From NCBI RefSeq assembly GCF_028389875.1, contig NC_084674.1, positions 14,603,501-14,667,500 of the forward strand: a stretch of 64,000 nucleotides of DNA. The letters are read 5' to 3'. Numbering within the stretch: the stretch's first letter is position 1; the number at the start of each line of letters is the position of its first letter. Positions 35,027 through 48,309 of the stretch are shown piece by piece. The stretch is from Rhea pennata. Its lineage: Eukaryota; Chordata; Aves; Rheiformes; Rheidae. Below the pieces are notes generated by a model. It was not told where the DNA came from, ran no database searches, and worked only from the letters and a program-made list of their open reading frames with translations. Made by a program: the position numbers and the translations under genes.

Positions 35027-36850
35027 GATTAACTTAAGTTTGTTAATGCTGAAATAAGCAGATGAATGGTTCTTCAGGAACTTTGAGGCTAAACAATTTA
35101 TATAATAAATGTCTTCAGAATGAACATTCAAACAAAATTATGGAGACTTAAGTCTGTTTATGCCATTGAAATTAGCTCTGAATATTAACAATTAAAAGTT
35201 AATAAAACCTTATTTTAACATAATAAAATTACATATAATATATACCTATATATAATAAATTTATTTTTAATGATAAAATCTTATTAACATTTTTATTAAC
35301 AAAATTATCAATAAAAAAGATCTTACCATGTATGTTGGTGTAAAATTGGGGAATTGAATATGAGATTTATTTGTAAACTGACTGATTTCTGCATTTGATA
35401 TCTCTCAGGACTGTTACAGGCTCTCTAGGACTCATCCTTGGTTTAGATATCAAATTCCATTCCCTTTCTTACTCCCCACAAAAATCTGCTTTTGAGTAAG
35501 TAGAAGTGTAGTAACTATGTCAGTCTTACTAATTTAAAAGTGTGAGCAACTTATTTAACAGAAAGTACTTTTAAAACAGATTATTTTCTAGTCAACTGCT
35601 GAAAAGATGTTAAGCAGTTATGATTACATGATAGGAACTCTTCTTTAGTTTGTTATTGGGTACTGTTAATATATTATGGATGTTAGTTAATTAAAGCTGC
35701 AACATTTAAAGGTTGTTTAATAAGGACCAGCTGTCTTTCCAACAGATCAGTCCAAAGATGATGAAACAAAGCTTTGATGTGAACTTGCCTGTTTAATTCT
35801 GCTCCAAGGCAGACTTTTGCCCGTAAATATAGCATATTATTTAGAGGCCTGTAAAATAACAGGAGTGTGAAGTATTACTGGAAAGATGTTAAGCTTGAAT
35901 AAAATTCTTAATATTTAAAAATAACTTTTGTTTTTAAAATGTAGTGTTTTGTTTTTACATATATTGCTAGCAGTATAATGAAGCATGTTTCAAAAAGTTT
36001 TTTCTGAAACTTCAATAATTCCATGCTGATGTTTTTATCTTATGTTATATTTGCGTTTAAAACTGAACACTGAATAAAAGCATCACACCTTGAATAACCC
36101 ATAAAAGTTATATCAAATACATGAGTTTGATATACTTTTTATATATTAATTATGAAAAATGATTTCATAGAAGTAGTTCACACTATGGTAACTCGAGAAC
36201 TATATTTTATTACCTTGAAGTACATGTTAGGTAATTTATTGTAGGTTATGGTAACTTGAGACTCTGTTTAAGGATCAGAACTTCAGTACAAACTCAAAAA
36301 GATTTCATCTCCTTGTGCATGATATTTTGCAATTATTACATTATCCAGCTATTTCTCCTTCCCAGCCCTCCTCAGTTATAGTCACCCCGTGTTGGCACTC
36401 AAAAGTTTATATGTGACTTTCCACTAGAGACTTTATCAGATATGTTCTTACTTTTGGAGTAAATTCTGGGTTATGATAATAATGAATAGTTTACTAAGTA
36501 GTTTTACTGCAGTATTTGTTTAACAGAAACATATTATCACTTTGAATATCCAAAAATCTGTCAGCTAAACTAAGGCATAGAAGTTCATTTTTCAGCTTGT
36601 TCGAACCTATATTACTTAATTAGTACACTGTACATGTGTCTAAAACATCATTTCCTGAATTTATAAAGTATTGGCAGCCTCAGTGGATTGGGGAAGATAC
36701 CCGAAACTCTTCAGGGAGATGCCCAAATTTTAGTAACCTATATCAAATGCATGTATGGATATAAAACAAATGAGTAATTATTGAAAGTGAGTCATAAGCT
36801 TATGTATGTGTAGACAAAAATATTAAGGAACATAAAGTCCAGTTAAGAAA

Positions 36851-37271
36851 TCTTAAACTTCACTGGCCATCTGGATTTCTCTGGGCCTCTATGTACCAGC
36901 CATTCTGTCTTACAAATTGATCCTTGTTTGTTTCTCAAACTCAGAAAACTGTTACTAAATCTATTTCTACTAAATATATCAATTAAATGCTATACTTAGT
37001 AAAGTTTGTAAATACTTTGAGACTTCAAGTTCTTACCTATTTTTTGCCCTTCAGCAGTGTTTTTATAACTGGCTTAAAAACACTTTTAACACGGATGTTA
37101 TTGGTTGGCAATGGATATAGGTAAGAGTTATGCTTTAAAATGGGCTTAGAGTAACCTACTTTAAGGTGAAAATAGATCTGATGTGTGCATCTCTTCTTAA
37201 ATTTTTGCTAGGTCTCCTGGTCATGCCAGTTCTCTGGGCTTTTATTTACTAAGCTTTCTGTCTTACAAATT
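36851..37271 (+). repeat. Near-duplicate ~70-bp segments, 340 bp apart
   Basis: Segment A (36851-36919) and segment B (37193-37271) share tcttaaa near the left, then ttctctgggc and a common end tctgtcttacaaatt (15 identical bases), with indels between. Either a local duplication or two copies of an unrecognised old repeat. Confidence 0.5.
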
Positions 37272-40200
37272 ACAGAAGAGAATTCCAGACCAAAATAAGT
37301 AGCTGTCACTGTGTTTTTAGGTGATAAGGGAAATTGCAGATTAGCAAGAGGTTTCAAGTAAACCACAACATCCTAAAGGGTAGTATGAGTTCATGGGTGC
37401 GAGAGTATGGGTGTGTACGTGATGGTACAAGCCACGTTGTTCTAGTCCTCTGCCTCCTCCCTGCCACTGTATGGATGGATTCCAGGAGTGTGAGGGAAAT
37501 TAAATGTGCAGCTAGGGATTTGTTCTAAGTTCAAACTGATTATTAAAAAGAATCAAAGCTTGAATTAGAGGCTTAGCAAGCATCAGTACCTGCTCCAGGA
37601 TATATTGTACTCTTTGGAATTGCTTCTTGCTAATAGACTGTTGCAGTATTATACTGATGCTGCAGCACTGCTCCAGGTGTCCTGGATTATTATTCCCAGT
37701 GGCTATACTGAGTGTGAAAATTGCTAGGGTGTGGCAGGACACTGCCTCCTGGTACTCTTAAGTCTTGGCACACTGCTCAAGTGGTAAGGGAATAACAGAA
37801 GGAAATCAATTCCATGGCTAGGAAGTGTCTACATCCTAATTTGACTTACTGTTCAATGTTCATTCCATTTTTTCCTCTGCTCTTGGCTGGTGATAAGGAT
37901 GTTTCATACATTTGAAACTGAAAATGCTCTGCAAGATTCTGCAACACAGACACTGACTGGCAGATTCTGTACTTTATAAGCCCTCTCCACTGTTTTATAG
38001 ATTGCAAATATTAAAATTGCAAATTAAACATAAATTTTAAAAAGTCATTACAAAAATGGTTAAATGAGATATGTACATAATAAAGGCTGGAATTGTGCCT
38101 ATGAAGACCTTTTGAGCAGATTTATGCAGAGATGAAATAACCAAGCTTACACCAACTATACCAAGTTTAATTTAAGTATTAACCAGCAAGTGTACATAAA
38201 AGAATCCTTGGTCTTGCATTCTTCATTATTTTTCATGACAAAAGAATCCTTCCGCTCTGACAGGAAACTATCTTTGCCACCGAGACATCTGGGGGGAGGG
38301 CTCTGACCTCCTAGGGCAGACGGAGTGAAAAAACTAGTATGTTACCTGGTGCATGAAAAATGCATTGATGCTTACTACAAGAATACCAAAGAAAGAAGGA
38401 AGAGCAGGACAGAGGGAAGGAAAATGCTACCAAGAAAAAGGGAATAATCTGAACTGTGCTACATAATAAATAAAAGGGAAGAGCAAAAGCTATAGAAAGA
38501 ACCGTTTGTGAAGTTATTACGGTACGACTCACTATCTCAGCTCCTGAACCACCTTCTGTGCCTCCATTCTTGCTTACTGCTAAAGAAACAACTGAACATT
38601 TGAGAGGAAGTACTTAAGTCATCCATTAGCTTGAATAAGCAGATTCTGTCATCTTTTTTGCTAAGTTGGTAGTGGATCTCAAATTATTTTTAAACACAAC
38701 TTGCAGAAAGTATGGCATAAGTATATATGGAGTCATGTTGGTATTTGGGAAGGACAAGAATCAGAAAGTTGCAAGGAAATCTACTCATGTTCCAGATTTC
38801 TCATTAGCATGTAAATGGATCTCTATACTTAAGAAATATATATTGTAGCAATCTGTTAAATATATGTTATGATCTTGTTCTCTCTGAAGTTGTAGATGCA
38901 TGAGCACTCCATATATTTCTTGTGGATCCAGTCTTGGGCTGTTGTTCAGCAAGGCAGTAAGTCTAATTTTAGGATATTTTGGACTGGATCAAAAACACTA
39001 TAGCCACGTGACTCGTTCTGCTTCTGATGTGCTCACACAAATGAGAGAGGTAGCTTTGTCCTAGGAGATTTCATGCTAGATCACGTATCATATCTCTTTC
39101 TGCAAACTTGAAAGCATAAATTCTGAAATGTATGTTTTGGGTAATTCAGCAGAATTAGAGTTGTGTGTCTGTGACTGATCTGAATCAAATTTGTACCACT
39201 TGGTGATCTGACAGTGTGCAGATGGCTGTGCAACAATAGCCTCTGTGTTGCCAGGTGCGCCGCCTTCTTGGCAATGTGAAGCTTGCAAGCTGAGAAGTTG
39301 TTGAGTCCATACCTGGCAAGAATTCTTGCCTTTTCCTTTATAGATCTTGTACAAAGCACAAAATATCACAGTAATGCAGAGATCACTAATGCTTCTGAAG
39401 GAAGTGCTGTTGAAATGCATTCTTTTGTTTTCTGTAACCTTGGTCTGTATTGTGATGGTTTAACATTGAAAGTACAAACCCCATCTGTGCTGGAGTTTGG
39501 GATTGGGAGAAACTACAGGGGACAGATGAGCATGCAGGATTCACGGAGCTCCAGCTAAATATGGTGAAGGACTCGGAATGTTTTAGCAAGGGGTACGGAG
39601 GGGAGGGACTTACTGTTCTCCTACAGTGTGCTTCAGGGCATGTCCCAAGTTGCTGTAAACTTGGGGAATTACATTAACAACTGGGCAACATCAATTTATT
39701 TCTAGATGGAGGTACATGGACAAGATGACCAGCATACAGTTCTTTTAACTGATTTCTATCTATTTATATGGTTCTTCTCCATCCCCTTCTCCTCTTAAAA
39801 ACAAACTTTTTTTTTTAAATACTCACTGTCTTGTGGCAATTTCAGATTTTGTTCATGGTTAGTGGGAAGACGTGGATTTTAATTTCTGACCTTCCCCATG
39901 TTCCTCACTCTCACATCAGTAAGAGGACCTAGGTATTTCTGATTTTACTTCTGACTACATTCAAATCCAACCAAGCAATCAGTGACTTGCCTGACTTTTT
40001 TTGTATACGGCTGTGGGAAAATTCCTGGTTGGTTGGCTATGAATTAATGAAAATCCTTAGAGTGCTTCACTAATGATAGCTCCTGTGGCTTTAAAAATGC
40101 TATTCCGTTTTTTTTAATTTGAGGGAGGTCACGGAGGTTTACAGAAACTAAGAAAAGAAAACGTAACATCTGGTTGGGCTCTGATGACTGCTTTTGTGTA

Positions 40201-43200
40201 ACAAAAAGTGCCGGCGTTTCCTCGGCATCAAACACATTCAAGGTGATCCATTCTAAGAACTCATGGCGATATTACTTTTCACTCAAACTGTGTTTTCTAA
40301 TTAATTTTGCTTTGTATTCTGAAGTGGAAGACTTTAGCCTTAACCAACGTATGGGAATCTCAAATTCATAGTATTTTTACTTAAAAATACACCCTACCTT
40401 AATAAAATAAACATTTTGATTTATATATAGTATGTAAGATTTTTTATTTATGTATTTTTGTAATATTTTACCTTAAGTTTTTAGAATCACAAGATTAAAA
40501 TAAGTTTTGGGGTAAGATTCTGGGATACATGATGGCAAGAGAATATTTTTGTTTGTAGATTATATCCATAGTAAAATTTAATTTCATTTATTTATACATA
40601 AAGTTTCAAAGAGTAATGAATTGTAAAAATCCCCTATTTTAGAATTCTAATATTGCAAGTTTAAAAAAGAATGACTTCTTTATAATGCGAGTTAAACTTA
40701 GGTGTGAATTTAGTTTAACTTATAGGAAAGCATGATCTGAAAATATTTTGGTCCAAACAGTAAATCTAAACTGTTAGAACTAGCTATCAGTTTCTCAGTA
40801 ATACATATGTATTCCAGGTGTGACTGGCCTAGAATCAGATAACATAAAAAATAAACTTTAAAGAGTTTTAGTAGTCACATCTCTACTATATCTTACTTTT
40901 ATACAACATTTTATATACAGGCCTGTGTTTGTCATTTACCTGTAGAAACATAGTGCTGTAATCTCATTTCCTTTTAAGAATACAAGACCAAGGGTTTTGT
41001 TTGCTTTTGTTTGTTTAAAGCTTTTCATCTATCTAGGCTTTGTTTATTTGCTAAAATCCTACCTGTTAAAATCAATGGCAAAACTTTGATTTCAATTTTG
41101 ACGGGATTGTCTTCTGTACCTTAAATAAGTGACTTAATGTTTTGTGATTGCTTAGCACTAAATAGCTGAAACTGAATCCAGTGCAAAAGGTGGATGCATG
41201 GCACACTTGAAAAGCAAGTCTCTTATTTGTCTACTTGCTTGTGTATACAAACGGGTATTGTTTTAGATATTACTACTCACTAAACTAGGATGCAAGTTCA
41301 CAGGACTGATTTTTGCAGCAACCTCTCGTGCAGAGAAGAGTTTATTTTTTCAATGTGTCTTCTCAGAACAGGGTAGTGCTGCAGATACCAGAACCAGCTC
41401 AGAAGGAACAAATGCCACCAGAAGCAGGATCACCAGGGTCCTATGGCAATGTACCTGTTTCTGTGGCTGACCTTTGTGGCTTGTTTGTGGCTACCTCCAA
41501 ACAAGCTGAAGCAGCTACATGGTGTGTCGTCATAGTGTAGATAGTGCACTGTAAATGCACTTCTTAGTTTATCACATAGTAATAACTTTCTTGTGTTAAA
41601 TAGGCCCTTAGGAATGAGGTTTTTAAATGTGCCACGATAACTTTGGGTGCAGCTACTCATTTAATGTCAGTCGTGAGAATTTCACCCCTTTTTCCTCAGT
41701 CTGAACTATGCAGGTGCCCTGCTCTATCTTGTCTCAAAGGCCCTAAGACCTGTGTGTTCCTCAAGCAAATTTCAGTGGGGATCAGTGTTACCTCTCTGGG
41801 CTTGTCCCTAATTATAGGCAACAGAAATGAAATGATAATGAAAGTAGAAACTGGTGATTTGTTCAATTTGTGCTGAGCATAAAGACTGTTCTATGTGGAT
41901 GAACTTCAAATATACTGTGGGAAGAGGACCTGGCTGAATCATAAGCCTTTTTAGCAAAGTCTTCAAGCTTTTGCTGGGCTTCCCCTTGGAGTCTTAGAGA
42001 TTTGTGGTATAAATGAGTGATTTAGGCTTCACCCTCTAAGTGTGAGCAGCTTGGATTGGGATTTTCAAAAAGAATGCAGTGCCCTAACTCCTATTAACTT
42101 TCAATGGGATTTGTTCTCTTTTGTGGCTCAAGATGTAGTTACATTTTTATACTGACTCAGAAGTGAAGCTGGTTAAAGCAATTTTCACTTCCTTCTGCAT
42201 CTTCCAACTTTGGAGTTGCTGTTTGCTCTTCCCTCCCCACCCATGCAACTGTCTGAGCTGTATTATAAATAATATTATTCAATTCATTTGGATTAAAACT
42301 ATCCCTACTGCTTTTTCTCTTATTTTCTTTTTCTTTTCACAACTTCTGATCATTTCAGTGATACGGAAAAAGCAAGATCTCCAGGCAATTATGTTAAGTG
42401 TATGTTTGGAAGAGGTGAACTGCAACATGAAGGAAGAGCCAAGAGCTGGACTCAGGTGTCAGGAGCTCTCGTTGCTAATTTTGCCACTGAAGGCAGTGCT
42501 TCATGTAGCTGTTCACATACTTTAAAAATCCCTATCTGTGAGGTTTGTGAATTTAGATACTTTTAAAAAAAAACTGCTCAAAAGAGATTAAGAGGTTATT
42601 AAACAACATACATGAAACTTTAAAAAATCTAAATTAGAAGAGATTTTTAGTTTTGAACATAGCTTTTGTCTGAGCATTTTTTAAAAATAATGAATGTTTC
42701 ACAAGTGTTACACTTTAAAGCAAGAAGATAACCCTCAGAAATAACTGCAGCCTCTGCTGAAATGTGGCCAACTCTGCGGTGGAACACAGCAGTTATTGAG
42801 AAGGGCAATGCTTATACAGCCCTTCCTGACAGGAGAGGAAGAGTAGTGTGTGTGTTTGTAACCCAAGGGGGCGGGGAACACTTTGGCTGGACAGTCAATA
42901 ATTTCAGAATGGAATTTGGACAGGTTCCTCCTGAAATTACAGAAAGAGCCGATAGGTCTTAGATACCTTCTTCTCACCTGGCCCTGAAAACAGTACCTCC
43001 TGTTAGTACAGTATCTATGGAAAAAATTGTGGGGATGCAGAGGACAATTAAGGATCATTCCCCATTATAAAGAGTTTTGTTTTTATTTACTGCATCAGAA
43101 CTTTATCTGAGGTGATATTCCTTCACAGGCCATCTGGTAACAGCCTCAAGAGAAGAAAGGTCCAAATGTATAGCCTGATGTTTTTATTATAAAGCAGAAT

Positions 43201-45215
43201 CTAATGTCCTGCTTTATTTATATAATACAAAAATATTTTGATAAGATACTTTTCAAGGAATATCAGAATAGCATAATCCATTCCAAAATAGTTACAGCTT
43301 TTATTGTTTACAATTTTCAGTTAATATATCTTTACATTGTTTGTGATGTTTAGCAATTATTTTGACTTTACCTTCTTTCTGACAGAAGTAATAAGTTAAC
43401 TACAAAGAAGAATAAAAATATAAAACAAAAAAACATCTAACCCAACTTGATCATTAGCAGGTGAAAGGTTGTTATTCCATGCTTCTTCAGAACAGCAATG
43501 GAAACAAAACTTTTTCTTTAATTCATTAATTAGGAATAATACAAGTTGGGGTAGCTTAGGTTTCTCCATATAGTTGCATTTGTGAGAATAATTCACTGAT
43601 CATGCCATTCACTTTTGGGGTTCTTTTTCAGTAAGGACCACAAGCCGTGAAATGTCATGCAGAGGTTTGAAAATGGGACATTCAGCTCACTAAAGAATGA
43701 GCTGCAAGCACAGAGCATTCTTTATATTATGTTCAGGCACTAAATGCAGGAACCACAGCCACAAAATAAATGAGAGAATAAAGCCCAATATAATTTAACA
43801 CTGTTGATAAATGCAAGTAAGTATTATTCAGTGTAGCCATGTTGTATTTGCGTGTTATTTTCCAATCAGCTGCAGAAACTCTGTAGCTCTGATAGAAACT
43901 CTGATAGTTTATTTGCATGCTTTTATATGGAAGTTTGGTTAGTAGTTACAGGTATGATTCACCCCCCCCCCTCCAAAAAAAAAAAAAAGTTAGTTTTTTT
44001 TGCAACAGAGAAAATAGTAGTTTCTGTATTTATATTTTACCATTACATCCAAGTAGTTTTCATGTTCTAAGTTACCGTTTATATTGGAAATGAAGCTTAT
44101 AGGTTTTTGGATCTACTTCTCAATTTATCACTGTAACATGATTTTATATTAATATAGAGCTGAAGGTTTAAACTCAAAGTTTATGTTGTATTGTATTGTT
44201 CCTGTTCACTGTTTTAGGATTAGCTGTTTATATATTCAGTTTAACTTTGATAAAAGGTCATGGAAAGTTTGTAAGAAGTACAGCTTCAAATTACCTTTTT
44301 AATCTGTGTATTTAAATGCTTCAGCTTTTAAATCTTTAGTTGCAGTTCAGACTTACGTGCTTTTTAAATAAGGTGACTGCTAGAAGGAAAATTGTACATG
44401 GCATTAACTTTCTGCTAGTCTTTCTTTTTTTTGTTAGAAACAACTGTTTCCTACAGAAAAAGATCAGTAAGTGTGTGGAGCTCTTTTTAAAAAAAAAAAG
44501 GGTTTAAAAAACTATTGTAAGTGCTCTTTCAAGTATTTTTAAATTCAAAAGACCTTTTTTCTTTCTTTTTTCATAATTTGATCAAAGTAGCATAACCTGT
44601 GGCTCTGTTTTTGTTATACATGCTGATGGTCTGTGGATAACATTACATTTTTTCAGCATGAAACTGAACACTTCAAATCCCTAAAGCAGTCTCAAATTTA
44701 TGGTTAATAAAAGAATTTATTGTACTGGATGTCATCTGTTATATCACTCTCAGAACAGAAACTGGCAGTGAGTGGACAGGAAATATTTCCATTTCAAATC
44801 ACTTCAATCCTATGGTATAGGGCAAAAGTGTCTGATTTCAGCAAAATCACTATGCATATCAATGTAATAGAAGCACTTCTAGTTGTTTAAAAGAAAAAAA
44901 GTTTATCATCTTCTAAAACTATTTCTTTTTGCTGACAGTATTTTATGTAAAAATTAAATTACTAAGGTCTTGTATTTTGTCTGTTTCAATATTGATCCAC
45001 TTATTCTTTCTGCCATGAAACAATTAGTGATATATTTTCAGGTATATAATACGTGCAAAGTGAATGGCGGTTTGACAAATTAGTATACCATGGCCAAACT
45101 ACTTAAAGTTTCCGACCTTTATATTTATAATTGATTTTTTTTTAAGAGCGAATTAACTCCTGTGTGATGATTAGGTTCTTCCAGCTTAATGGATTTCTTC
45201 AAATTGTTTTTCCTT

Positions 45216-45308
45216 TTCAAATGTATTATAAAGTGGGAGATCCATGGGTTGCAACTTGTATTAATGGAAACTTCATGCAGTTGGATTGAAGTTTCTATAT
45301 CCTTTATC
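45216..45308 (+). repeat. Dispersed ~95-bp repeat, copy 1
   Basis: Matches 48214-48309 over about 95 bases at roughly three quarters identity by eye. Shared words include ttcaaatgtatta, aaagtg, atccat, gcagt/gcggt and gaagtttc/ggagtttc. Same orientation. I do not recognise the family. Confidence 0.6.
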
Positions 45309-46803
45309 ATGTGTTAAATAGTATTTATAATAGTAATTAAAACTGTAATTCTCAGCAGATACTAACATCCTGAAATAACTATTTTTCATTTTCATACAGT
45401 TGCATATTAAGCTGTGTGGTTAGGAAGGTTTATAGCCAGTTGATCAGATTAATTGCATATTTCATTCTTTATAACATATATAACAGTATCTTTTACAGGT
45501 ACTGTTTTAGACTCATTAAGACTTATTAAGTGAAAGTTTTTGAGAGGTAAAATAACAGGAACCCATTTTTATTTAGGGGTGTCAGTTTAAATTTTTCAGT
45601 GTAAACCACTTTATCTGGTACTTTTTAAGGAAAATCTGAGAAGAGCACATGAGGAGAAAATATCACCATGTAGTGCCCATGTGAACACTCAATGCAAGGG
45701 ATAATTTTTATCAGTGTCCTTTCTTTTTCTGCTGCAAAGATAATCTAGTTATATTTTGATTTATACTTTGTGTTGTGAGAGGGGAAAAAAAGAGTTCATG
45801 CTGGTGTCCAAAAGTAAATAAAAGTCTAGTGTGATTGCTTTCCTGTAGGAGTCTGTATCCTGCTACGTTGGTGTGACACAGCACAGGTCTGCATAAATCT
45901 ATTCAGAAGTTTTTTGTTCTTTTACAGAACTTTGATAAGCAGCAAGTAGACATCTTACATGTCATGGAGGATCTGGGCAGGTGTAATGAAGACTGCGAGA
46001 TTATCATCTGAACCCCATTTAATCTTTGTCTACTTGCTGTATTTGCTTGATTAACTTCCATCCACTCACAGTAAAAACTGTTACAGAAAGGCGGTGATTT
46101 ACTTAGCAAAAATCAAGAAGAAGAGCTAGTGTCCTCTGTCACTAAAATCACAGCAGATGGTTATCTGGCCTGATTTAACACCGTCTTTCTGCTAGCTTTG
46201 TGCTATAGTGTCTTGAACCTCATCTTGTGGAAAGCTTAGGATATCACCACTGTAAAAGTGACTGTTGTTCTTTATTTAATCTTACATATTAATTTTATAA
46301 GATTTTTTTTAAAGCCTTAGTAGGTTACATTTTAGGTTGCAAATCACTCTTGTCAAACTTGTATCAGTACTTATTACCAATTACTGTGATTATTGTTAAA
46401 ATTTAATCTTGCACCTTATTAATAATGAAAACAACTCAAGCAATCTACAAATTCTGATGCAGAAAACTGGCTATTTTGTTTATAGCCATACCTTAGTTTC
46501 TATACATCAACTTGCAACTGATTTTCATCAAGTGAATGATTTAGACATTATTTTTTTCCTGGTTTGCATTTCTGCAATGCCTGGTTTGCATTCATCTGCA
46601 ACTTAATAGGGTTAATATTTATATTTAACTCAAGTAATTTGAAGGGTTTTATCTAATGTGTAAAAATCAAATGTGAAAACAAAACACTTCCCTTTTAAAC
46701 AGAGGCAAATTTTAAACTGTAAATTTGTTGTAGAACTTATTAGTTGCTATGAATATCACCAAAGGACATCAACTGAAATCTTCGTCCCACTACACTGAGT
46801 GTA

Positions 46804-46831
46804 TGGTGTGTGTGTGTGTGTGTATATATGC
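46804..46831 (+). repeat. (TG)n(TA)n microsatellite
   Basis: About nine TG units followed by tatatatg. Simple sequence in IL17RD intron 1. Confidence 0.85.
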
Positions 46832-46889
46832 ACAGAATATAAACTGAAGTCCTTGCCTTGAATTATTTACTAAAGTTATTTCATAGATC

Positions 46890-46985
46890 ATAGAGAAAAG
46901 TAAATTCTCTTATCCCATTTTACGAATGAGGCTAAGACACAAGGATAGTAAATGACTTCATCAAAATTACAGGTATAGCCAATAG
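46890..46985 (-). repeat. MIR/L2-like ancient repeat, reverse orientation
   Basis: On the plus strand: tcttatcccattttacgaat, gaggctaagacacaaggata, gtaaatgacttcatcaaaat, tacaggtatagccaatagct. This follows the reverse complement of the MIR-type core ('atccccattttacagatgaggaaactgaggcacagagaggtTaagtgacttgcccaaggtcacacagct') word by word, with substitutions. It is one of the clearest ancient repeats in the window. Confidence 0.6.
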
Positions 46986-48213
46986 CTAAAGCAAGCAATG
47001 AATCCGTGTTTCCTGAGTCTCATGGTGGAATGACAAGACTATTCATTTGAAATAAGTGCTAAAGGTTTTGGTCCTTCTTTCTGTCCCTCCCTTAAGCAAT
47101 CAGTACTTCATGTCTAAGGTACTTCAGAGAATTAGATGAGAAGCAAAGTGAGATGAAATACGCACCTTATTAAATCTTAAGGCCTTAGTACTGCCGTTGT
47201 ACCTTCTTACCTGGTTGTGCAACACCATGAGAACATGCTGGTCTGATTGGACCTTATAACATAAGTGGTGGTGATAACTGGTTACAGCAACTTGCATAAA
47301 GGCATGTGGCTTGTCTTGACTGCTTAGGTGCTACCCTAATGGAAATAGAACATAAGAAAATATGGGAGACTGCTGTCTTCACTTATGTCTCCCCCCCACA
47401 CCCCTGAACAGCTTCTCTGATGTAGTGTTCTAAATTATTTTTTTATTCTTGATAATTTTAGTGAGTTACGTGAATTTGCAGTTTAGGATATCCTTTCTTT
47501 GTGTTCCTTTCACTTGTAAGGGCTTTCAGTGTTGGATGAACCTGAATCTTACCAGTGCTGTTTGTATAGAATCCACAGGAATTTCTTTAGAACAATGAAG
47601 AAATGGTACTTTTCTGGAGGCTAAATACATTTTATGCTATTTCTGCATCTTGTCGGAGCAGGTGATGAGAGAGTAGACCCAGATGCCAGGTCTGCACCTG
47701 CATATTGGGCAGATTATTTTTCTCAAGGTGTGATTACATATAACTTCTATTAATAAAACTTATGTAAATTGATCATTTAAATGAAAGGTTTTTTTGATAG
47801 AAAAAATTGTGTGTTATCAAGGTGCACATTTTCTTTGCCGTCGATTTTTTTTTCAACTGGATAATCCAATTTGAACGAATTGGATAAGAATAAAAAGTAT
47901 TCTAAAGATCTAGAATAGGGTCTTTTTCATTTTCATGAAGGAGATTTAAAATGAAAATATTTGAATGTAGTTGAGCAAATGGCACCAACACAATAATTTA
48001 AAATCCAAGCAAGTTGCAATACAGGTTGTGTGAGATGGTGTTTTAATGTGGATATCACATTTCATGTCAAGTAATGTAATAGTATGAAAATGGCAGTTAT
48101 GAACTAGCCATTTACTTTATGGATAGAACATGTAACCTTTACTTTGGCTTACTTTCAAAAGCACTTAACATTAAATACATGGGAAAAAAGCATCTCTTAA
48201 ACGGTTTCACTTG

Positions 48214-48309
48214 TTCAAATGTATTACAAAGTGTGATATCCATAGGGTGTAACTTTTATTAGTGGAAACTGAATGCGGTCAGACTGGAGTTTCAATACTC
48301 TTTCGAACA
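48214..48309 (+). repeat. Dispersed ~95-bp repeat, copy 2
   Basis: Second copy of the element at 45216-45308, in direct orientation about 3 kb away. It shares ttcaaatgtatta-aaagtg, atccat, attagtggaaact (attaatggaaact in copy 1) and ggagtttc. Similarity stops abruptly on both sides. Confidence 0.6.

Noticed and set aside
39081..39558. Overlapping sense and antisense ORFs (about 90-110 codons)
   Set aside because: Looked for an exon or retrogene; no family pattern, no poly(A) or splice evidence. Treated as chance.
42163..42525. 120-codon plus-strand ORF in IL17RD intron 1
   Set aside because: Composition is hydrophobic and pyrimidine-driven, with no homology that I recognise; does not align with the IL17RD protein.
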